From positions 1 to 64,000 of the forward strand of contig JADBYT010000012.1 of the NCBI GenBank assembly GCA_020402865.1: a stretch of 64,000 bases of DNA. Direction: 5' to 3'. Below, one piece after another: positions 44,226 to 51,700 of the stretch. The position numbers and the translations under genes are program-made. This DNA is from Bacteroidota bacterium (GTDB taxonomy: Bacteria > Bacteroidota > Bacteroidia > Palsa-965). Positions within the stretch are counted from its first letter, which is position 1; each line of letters opens with the position of its first letter. Under the pieces are notes generated by a model. It made no database searches. It saw nothing but the letters and a program-made list of their open reading frames with translations, and was not told where the DNA came from.

Positions 44226-45368
44226 TCAGACAGGGAAGCTGACATCGTACAGAAACTGAAACTGACGGCTTGCCAGCGATGAGGGTAATATTCGCATGAG
44301 CGCATTGCGCATTGCAGCAAGCAGGCGACTGTCTGTTTGCGCCAATTTACCCACGCGAAGGCTTTCTTCCACAATCCGGCTTGTGCGCGGCAGGCGCATG
44401 GCCGAGAAACTGCGCAGGCTCTGCTCCACGGTATCTGCCGTTGTTAAATATGCGGGGAGCAAAACCGCATCTTCAATGGCCTGACAGGCGCCCTGTCCGA
44501 GATTTGGCGTAGTAGCGTGGCCTGCATCGCCAAGCAGCAGCACGCGCCCGTAAGCCAGCGACTGCAGCGGCTTGAGGTCGATAATATCATTGTGCATAAG
44601 CTGTGCAGGCGGCGTGGCAGCCAGCAGTTGCGAAACGGGATAATGAAAACCGGCAAAGTGGTTTTGCAATTCACTCAGCTTCCATGCAGCGAAGCGCGGG
44701 TCGTTTTCCTGCGATGTATTTATGCAGGCGTACCAGTACACGCGGTTGTTTGTGAGCGGACAAATGCCAAAGCGTCCGGCCGTATCCCATGTTTCGCTGA
44801 AGGCGATGCGCGTGGTATCTACCGTGGCGGCAGTAACGCCGCGCCAGCAGGTGTAGCCGGCATAGCGATGTGCAACATGCGGCAAAAGCTGGCGGCGAAT
44901 CGTGCTGTGAATGCCGTCGGCCGCAAGAAGCAGGTCGCCCTGCCAGGCGCTGTTGTCGGTAAAATGCAGTACAATACCGGCGGCTGTTTCGCTGAAATGG
45001 CTTACGGTTTTGCCGGTGTGTAATGTGCCCGGCAGCAGTTTGCTGCGCAGCAGTTCATGCAGTTCGGCACGATGCAGCGTGTAGGTATGCATTTTACCCG
45101 ACGGATGCGAAAAATCGTTTGCCGAAATTACGTTCCCGTTCCGCGATAAAATCAGTGCTTTGTCAATAAGCGAACCCGCCGCAATAACCTCTTCGCCTGC
45201 ACCAATGCTTTTGAGCGCACTTATCGCATTTGCGGCCAGCGCAATACCTGCACCCACAGCCTTTAGTTCGGGTGCGCGTTCGGCAAGTTGTACTTCATGC
45301 CCCGCGCGCTGAAGGGCAATGGCTGCGGTTAATCCGCCTATTCCGGCTCCGGCAATGAGAACTTTCAT
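44226..45368 (-). CDS. FAD-dependent monooxygenase
   Basis: 380 residues. Rossmann FAD motif GAGIGGLTAAIAL at 7-19, the DG motif LLLAADGIHSTIRR near 154-165, and GDAGHATTPNLGQGACQAIEDA near 280-300, the order of group A flavin hydroxylases (urate hydroxylase, salicylate hydroxylase, Tet(X)-like). The enzyme uses NAD(P)H and O2 to hydroxylate an aromatic or polycyclic substrate, which sequence does not reveal. It is divergent from a TetR regulator, and duplicated GAACA-N-TGTACTAA sites cover its -7 and -33 regions, so TetR-controlled resistance or degradation is likely. Truncation is not seen. Confidence 0.92.
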   Translation of the reverse strand: MKVLIAGAGIGGLTAAIALQRAGHEVQLAERAPELKAVGAGIALAANAISALKSIGAGEEVIAAGSLIDKALILSRNGNVISANDFSHPSGKMHTYTLHRAELHELLRSKLLPGTLHTGKTVSHFSETAAGIVLHFTDNSAWQGDLLLAADGIHSTIRRQLLPHVAHRYAGYTCWRGVTAATVDTTRIAFSETWDTAGRFGICPLTNNRVYWYACINTSQENDPRFAAWKLSELQNHFAGFHYPVSQLLAATPPAQLMHNDIIDLKPLQSLAYGRVLLLGDAGHATTPNLGQGACQAIEDAVLLPAYLTTADTVEQSLRSFSAMRLPRTSRIVEESLRVGKLAQTDSRLLAAMRNALMRILPSSLASRQFQFLYDVSFPV

Positions 45369-45382
45369 ATTACCAAGATTTA

Positions 45383-45426
45383 GAACAAATGTACTAATTT
45401 ATTTTTCACTGGAACATTTGTACTAA
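45383..45426. promoter_or_regulatory. duplicated putative TetR operator in the shared promoter region
   Basis: gaacaaatgtactaa (45383-45397) and gaacatttgtactaa (45412-45426) are direct repeats 29 bases apart differing only at positions 6-7. The first covers the -7 box TACATTTG of the monooxygenase gene (plus 45386-45393, minus strand) and the second covers its -33 position (plus 45413-45416, 19-base spacer). The second also lies ahead of the TetR gene, so it could serve autorepression. Confidence 0.6.
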
Positions 45427-45443
45427 ATATTTATTTTTACAGG

Positions 45444-46076
45444 GTGACTACCAAAGAACGCATACTTCGCACCGCGCTTGAACTTTACAACAAATCGGGT
45501 CCCGAAACCGTAACCGTGCGGCACATCGCCGCCGAAATGGGCATCAGTCACGGCAACCTCTGCTATCATTACCCCAACACCGAAGCCATTGTGCGGGCGC
45601 TGTATGATGAGCTGGTGGCCGAAATGAACAGGATGGTAACGGATTCGCAATCAAATTCGGCAGGCGATTTGAAAGCGGTTTTGCAAATGGTGCTCCATGC
45701 GGCGCGGCGCGGCTTCGAAACATTGTATCGTTACCGTTTTGTGTTGCTCAACTTCCACGCGATCATGCGGAGCGATGAATACATCCGCAAAAATTACAGT
45801 GAACTGACGCGTCAGCGTCAAACCGAATTCAGAATGATTACCGATGCGCTCATCCACGCCGGAATCTTCCGCCCCGAAAGCTTTCCCGGCCAGTACGATC
45901 TGCTCATCGAGCTTCAATTACTGGCCGGCGACAACTGGATAGCCCGTGCAGAAATCATTCGTAAAATGAATAAAACACAGGCAATAAATTATTACACCGA
46001 TGTACTGCTTTCGCCGTGGACGGCGATAATGACCGAGCAGGGAATGAAGATGTACAGAGAGCTTTCAGGGAAATGA
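45444..46076 (+). CDS. TetR family transcriptional regulator
   Basis: 210 residues from GTG 45444 (MTTKERILRTALEL). The HTH lies at about 24-45: VTVRHIAAEMGISHGNLCYHYPN, a classic TetR recognition helix. The ligand-binding C-terminal helices run to the end (FRMITDALIHAGIF, LLIELQLLAGDNWIARAEII). It likely represses the divergent FAD-monooxygenase and itself through the two direct repeats between the genes. The ligand is unknown. A membrane protein gene starts on its stop codon (ATGA overlap). Confidence 0.9.
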   Translation: MTTKERILRTALELYNKSGPETVTVRHIAAEMGISHGNLCYHYPNTEAIVRALYDELVAEMNRMVTDSQSNSAGDLKAVLQMVLHAARRGFETLYRYRFVLLNFHAIMRSDEYIRKNYSELTRQRQTEFRMITDALIHAGIFRPESFPGQYDLLIELQLLAGDNWIARAEIIRKMNKTQAINYYTDVLLSPWTAIMTEQGMKMYRELSGK

Positions 46077-46501
46077 GTAACCGAAATCGCCGGAAAAATA
46101 AAATACGAGATAATAAGCGGAAGGCTCGGCGAGATGCTCCTCCGGCTCAAGGCTGGTTTGGAAAATTTCTTGATGTGGTTTTCTTTGAGTTTTATCTTGT
46201 TGGAAAAATAGCCCAAAGAGGGATTAGTGTTAGTGGTCAAACTTCATGGATAATGTTAATGATTGGGGTAATGTATTTCCCTCTATTATTTGATAATGCG
46301 TCAAAACAGCTGAGTCTTTCTATAAAGATATTGATTGGCATTCAACTGCTTTTACAACTCATTTGGTGGTTGCGTTATGGGAATGACACACAAATTGAAT
46401 TACTGAAAGTTAGACGCAGAGACAGACATCCTCTTATGTTTTTAGTGATCTGGGGGCCAATTTTTGGGTATCCGCTTTGGCGGTTATATGTGTGGTACTA
46501 A
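46073..46501 (+). CDS. membrane protein coupled to tetR, unknown function
   Basis: 142 residues. The ATG overlaps the tetR stop (ATGA), which implies translational coupling. The N terminus is strongly basic (NRNRRKNKIRDNKRKARRD), then three to four membrane segments at about 55-75, 80-95, 105-125 and 125-140 (TSWIMLMIGVMYFPLLF, ILIGIQLLLQLIWWL, LMFLVIWGPIFGYPLWRLY). The AT-rich codon use differs from the neighbours. It is not recognised; a possible role is export or sensing of the compound controlled by TetR. Confidence 0.6.
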   Translation: MSNRNRRKNKIRDNKRKARRDAPPAQGWFGKFLDVVFFEFYLVGKIAQRGISVSGQTSWIMLMIGVMYFPLLFDNASKQLSLSIKILIGIQLLLQLIWWLRYGNDTQIELLKVRRRDRHPLMFLVIWGPIFGYPLWRLYVWY

Positions 46502-46509
46502 CTAAAGAC

Positions 46510-46541
46510 AACGCCCGCCAAATATCGATTGGCGGGCGTTG
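46510..46541 (+). terminator. terminator after the tetR operon
   Basis: Arms AACGCCCGCCAA (46510-46521) and TTGGCGGGCGTT (46530-46541) are perfectly complementary with an 8-base loop. Followed by a T-rich stretch. Confidence 0.8.
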
Positions 46542-46551
46542 TTAATTATTT

Positions 46552-46672
46552 TATAGCATGCACAGAACGAAGTCACAGACTTCGCTAAATGTTCCGAAAA
46601 GCTACGGCAGTCTTCGACAGCTTAAACTTTTCGGAGCATTTTGAGTTATACAGCCGAAACTTTTCAGGGCTA
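46552..46672. other. structured intergenic stretch before htpG
   Basis: CGAAGTC-aca-GACTTCG (46568-46584) and a longer TGTTCCGAAAAGCT ... AGCTTAAACTTTTCGGAGCA pairing (about 46588-46642) lie in sequence, the latter able to end htpG transcription on the minus strand. No coding frame is present. Confidence 0.4.
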
Positions 46673-46674
46673 TA

Positions 46675-48552
46675 TCAACCAATCATTTCAACCGATCGGC
46701 GAATGAATTTGGTTAACTCCTCGCCTTTGAGTAATCCCTGAGCAAGCAACGCCAGATCGGCCGATTGCTTGAGGAGTTGCTGTTGTTTTTCGGCATCAGC
46801 CTCCTGCGCAATTTTATAAATGAGCGGATGATTTGCATTTACCACAAGGTTATGCATATCGGGCAGTGAGCCGTAAAAACCTGCACTGCCGCCCGAAAGC
46901 GCGCTCATGTCTTTCATACGTCGCATAAACTCAGGACGCGTGATCAGCATCGGGGCCTCTGTTTCGCTGAGCGACTCGAACACTACCGTGTATTTTTCTT
47001 TGGGCACAATGCCTTCAACCACAGGCTTGAGTTTATCTTTTTCTTCATCGCTCAGCTTCGAGGGTTGCACATCGTCTTTGGCAATGAGTTTATCCACCGT
47101 GTTCGAATCGACACGCACAAACATGGTGTTTTCGAGTTTCGACTCGAGGAAGTTGATGTAATGCGGATCAATCGGACTGTCGAACACAAGCACATCGTAG
47201 CCGCGCCCGGAAGCTGAATGAATATAGCTGTGCTGCGCCTCGGTATCGTTGGTGTAGAGGAATACCACTTTTTTGTCCTTGTCGGTTTGCACGGTTTCCA
47301 CGTGCTGGCGGTATTCGTCGAGGGTGAAGTATTTACCTTCCGTATTTTTCAGGAGTGCATACTTGCGTGCGCGTTCGTAGAACTTATCGTCGCTGAGCAT
47401 GCCGTATTGTACGAAGATGCGGATATCATCCCACTTCTTCACAAAGTCTTCGCGGTCTTTTTTGAAAAGCTCGTCGAGTTTATCCGCCACTTTTTTGGTG
47501 ATGTGGCTGCTGATTTTCTTCACATTGGCATCGCTCTGCAAATACGAGCGCGATACGTTGAGCGGAATATCAGGCGAGTCGATTACACCGCGCAGCAGCG
47601 TGAGGAAGTCGGGCACAATTTCTTCTACTGAATCGGTTACGAAAACCTGATTGCAGTAGAGCTGAATTTTATCGCGCTGCGCATCGAGTGTTTTCTGCAG
47701 GCGCGGGAAATAGAGAATGCCGGTGAGGTTGAAGGGATAATCGACGTTGAGGTGAATCCAGAAGAGCGGATCTTCGAAATTCATCGGGTAGAGTTCGCGG
47801 TAAAACGCTTTGTAATCGTCGTCGCTGAGGTCGGCGGGCTTTTTGGTCCAGGCCGGCGCCGGGTTGTTGATTACATTGGGAACGGTGGTTTTTACCTCGT
47901 TGCCTTCGTCGTCTTTGCTGGTTTCTTCGCGTTCGCCGAAGCGGATTTCCACGGGCAGAAACTTGCAGTATTTGGTGAGGATGCCGCGCAGACGGTGCTC
48001 TTCGAGAAATTCCTGTGAATCGTCGGCAATGTGCAGGATAATATCTGTGCCGCGATCATCGCGCGAGGCTGCTTCGAGTGTGTACTCAGGGCTTCCGTCG
48101 CAAATCCAGCGCACGGCTTCGGAGCCTTCTTTATAGCTGCGTGTTACAATTTCTACTTTGTGCGCCACCATGAATGCCGAGTAGAAACCGAGGCCGAAGT
48201 GACCGATGATACCGTTTACGGCGTCGGACTTGTCTTTGTATTGATTTACAAATTCCTCAGCACCGGAGAAGGCTACCTGTGCAATGTACTTTTCGACCTC
48301 TTCGGCTGTCATACCAATGCCACGGTCGGAAATGGTGACAGTTTTGGCAGCGGGGTCGGTTTTTACACTCACGTAAAGCTGACCGGCTTCACCGGTAAAT
48401 TCGCCCAGCGAGGAAAGCGCCTGGAGTTTGCGGGTAGCATCTACCGCATTGGAAACCAGCTCACGCAGAAAGATTTCGTGATCAGAATAAAGGAATTTCT
48501 TGATAATCGGGAAAATGTTCTCTGTCTGAACGTTGATTTTGCCTGTGCTCAT
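46675..48552 (-). CDS. htpG: molecular chaperone HtpG (Hsp90)
   Basis: 625 residues. The N-terminal ATP-binding domain of the GHKL family contains ELVSNAVDATRK near 31-42 (catalytic Glu 31 and metal Asn), DRGIGMT near 82-88 and GHFGLGFYSAFMVAHKVEI near 122-140. The middle domain holds NVSRSYLQSDANVKKI near 330-345, and the C-terminal dimerisation part ends in LTKFIRRSVEMIG. Length is typical for bacterial HtpG. The chaperone folds client proteins in the cytoplasm in an ATP-driven cycle. No heat-shock promoter is evident; the best candidate upstream is TTTG (about 48580). Confidence 0.97.
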   Translation of the reverse strand: MSTGKINVQTENIFPIIKKFLYSDHEIFLRELVSNAVDATRKLQALSSLGEFTGEAGQLYVSVKTDPAAKTVTISDRGIGMTAEEVEKYIAQVAFSGAEEFVNQYKDKSDAVNGIIGHFGLGFYSAFMVAHKVEIVTRSYKEGSEAVRWICDGSPEYTLEAASRDDRGTDIILHIADDSQEFLEEHRLRGILTKYCKFLPVEIRFGEREETSKDDEGNEVKTTVPNVINNPAPAWTKKPADLSDDDYKAFYRELYPMNFEDPLFWIHLNVDYPFNLTGILYFPRLQKTLDAQRDKIQLYCNQVFVTDSVEEIVPDFLTLLRGVIDSPDIPLNVSRSYLQSDANVKKISSHITKKVADKLDELFKKDREDFVKKWDDIRIFVQYGMLSDDKFYERARKYALLKNTEGKYFTLDEYRQHVETVQTDKDKKVVFLYTNDTEAQHSYIHSASGRGYDVLVFDSPIDPHYINFLESKLENTMFVRVDSNTVDKLIAKDDVQPSKLSDEEKDKLKPVVEGIVPKEKYTVVFESLSETEAPMLITRPEFMRRMKDMSALSGGSAGFYGSLPDMHNLVVNANHPLIYKIAQEADAEKQQQLLKQSADLALLAQGLLKGEELTKFIRRSVEMIG

Positions 48553-48734
48553 GGAGTAGTATGTTAAGACCTCGTAGAGTTGACCAAAACTGTGCCGGGA
48601 GAAAATCCTGCCATTTTGACACTACCTGAGGATTAAAAATTTTGTCGTGGATGGACGGGACAGCAAGAGAAAGGGAGGGCAAACGCCTGTTTTTGTTTAC
48701 TTTCGGGTTGAGCAAACACAAAACCTGATTCCAA

Positions 48735-51700
48735 ATGAAAAAAGTTACCCTGATTCTTGCCGGGGTGCTGTTGTATTTTGCCGCTGAGGCCCAGCTGAAC
48801 GGTACTTATACAATTGATGCCCTGCTACCGGCAAGCGCAACTAACTATCAAAGTGTCAATGCAGCCGTTGGCGATTTAGCCACCGGCACCCGCACCGACG
48901 GCGGGCCGGTAAACGGCCCCGGCGTATCGGGCCCGGTTGTGCTGCGTATTGATGCCGGCTCCGGCCCCTACAACGAACAAATTACCATTCCGGCCATCAC
49001 AGGCACATCGGCCACAAACACCATTCGCCTTACCGGTGGCTCCGGTCGCGAAGCGATTACGTTTACCGGCACCACCACCGCCGACAGGCAGGTGATTAAA
49101 CTCAACGGTGCGCGCCACATCATACTCGACAGCCTCACCATTGTGAATAACGACATCGGCTTCGGTTTTGGCGTACACATTACCAACAGCGCCGACAGCA
49201 ACCGCGTGAGCAACTGTGTGGTGAGTGTTTTCAATGCCTCCACAAGCACAAACTTTGCCGGAATTGTAATTGGCGGCACCTCTGTAACTACAAACAGCGA
49301 TGCCGGCGACGATAACGTAATTGAGAACAACACCGTGGAAGGCGGCTACTACGGCATCACCATGCGCGGGCAAAGCACCACCATTTTTAACCAGCGAAAC
49401 CGAATTGTAAATAACATTATCCGCGATACCTACTTCTACGGCGTGTACTGTATTTACCAGAACCTGCCCGAAATATCGCGCAATACCATTTCGGGACGCG
49501 CCACGCAAACTTCTTCCTCATACGGTATATTCATCAGCAACACCGACTTGTTTACCTGCGAGCGCAACCGCATTTTCAATGTAGGTCTTTACGGTATTTT
49601 TATTACCACAGGCAACAACCAGGGTGGCACCGGTACAACACGCGTAAAAGTGGTAAACAACATGGTTGGCGGGGGCTGGCTTTCGGTTAATCCCTACGGC
49701 ATTTATGTGGCAGGCACCTCGCGCCTGATCGATATCTGGCACAACTCGGTAAGCTTAACCAGCGGCAACGGCCGTGCAATTTATGTGCTTGGTACTTCGT
49801 CGGGACTTGACATAAGCAACAACTCACTTGCTGTATTTGGCTCTGCAACCGGCTATGCACTGTATGTAAATACTGCAGCAATGGCTACCACAATTGATTA
49901 CAACAATTACTGGGCGCCCGGCTCTTCCAACTTCGTTTTCATCGGTGCGGCTTACACCACTGCAAACTATATTGGCGGCGGCGGTTTCAACAACAACTCG
50001 CGCAGTGGTGATCCGATTTACATCAACAATTTCAACAACCTGCACACCACCGCCACACAACTTTTCGATGCAGGCACCAACCTGGGCATAACCACCGATT
50101 TCGACGGCGATATGCGTCCGATGGCCCCCACAAGCCTGTACGACATAGGTGCCGATGAATACACACCATCGGTAAACGATGCCGGTGTGCAGGTGCTGGC
50201 CAGTCCGGCGCAACCTTTTGGCGCAGGTTTGCAAACCATAAGCACACGCATTTTCAACTTTGGTGCAGCCACACTTACCAGCGCTACCATCAACTGGCGT
50301 GTAAACAATGTCGCGCAAACGCCGTTTAGCTGGACCGGCAGCGTACCCAGCAACAGCCTTTCGGCTCCTGTAAACATTGGCACCTTTACTTTTGCCAGCG
50401 GCACCACCTACAACATGAAATTCTGGACATCGAATCCTAACGGCGTTACCGACCAGAATTTCCTGAACGATACGCTTACGCTGAGTGTATGCGTGGGTTT
50501 AAACGGAACCTACACCATTGGCGGCCCCGGTGCCGATTACCCCACCATTTCGGCGGCAGTTTCAGCCTTGGTTTGCGGAGGTGCTGCAGGCCCGGTAACC
50601 ATGCGCCTAAACGCGGGTCAGGGACCGTTTAACGAGCAGGTGATTATTCCGTTTGTGGTTGGCGCTTCCCCCGCACGCCCGGTGCGCTTTACCGGTGGTG
50701 CTAACCGCGAGACGGTGACTTTCAACGGGAACCTTTCGTCTGAACGCGGCGTATTTGTACTCAACGGAGCACACAACATTACGCTCGACAGCTTAACCAT
50801 TATCAACACCGGCACCACACAGGGTTACGGTGTAAAACTCACCAACAGCGCCGATAGTAACATTATCCGAAATTGTATCGTGCGCCTTGATACGGTGAGT
50901 ACTTCCGCAAACTTTGCAGGTATTACCATTTCCGGTGCCACTGTAACTGCCAATGGAAACTTTGGCCGCGATAACCTGATTGAAAATAACTTCGTAAGCG
51001 GAGGTTATTACGGAATCACCGCCCGTGGTTTTTCCACCACCATATTCTCGCCGGGCAACCGGATTATCAACAACACCATTGAACGTTTCCACTATCATGG
51101 TGTATATTGTTTCTATCAGAATAAATTGGAAATAACCAGAAACGATATTCGTGCGCGGGTGGCACGTTCAACGGCCACCTACGGCATAAACATTGCCTAT
51201 GCCGATTCGCTTACCGTGGAACGCAACAATGTGCGCCGCTTTGGTACGTATGGCATTTACATGACTTACGGAAATTACCAGAACAACACCGGCACATTCC
51301 GCGCAAGGGTTACCAATAACATGATTGGCGGCGATGTAAACGGCGGTACTCCTTACGGAATTTACATTACCACCAACTCGCGCAACTTAGACATCTGGCA
51401 CAACTCGGTGAGCCTTAACAGCGGCAATGGCCGTGCCATTTACATTCTCAGCGGATCGGGAAACAATGTGCAAAACAACTCGTTTGCGAATTTCAATTCC
51501 ACTTCGGGTTGGGCACTGTACATAAGCAGTGTGGCCAACGTAAACGGGGTGGACTACAACAACTATTTCATACCCAACTCCACAAACTTCATTTTCATTG
51601 GCGGTGCTTACACTACGGCCACTTACGTGGGCGGAGGCGGTTTCAACGTAAACTCGCGCCACGGCAATCCGTTTTACGTAAACAACCTTACCGACCTGCA

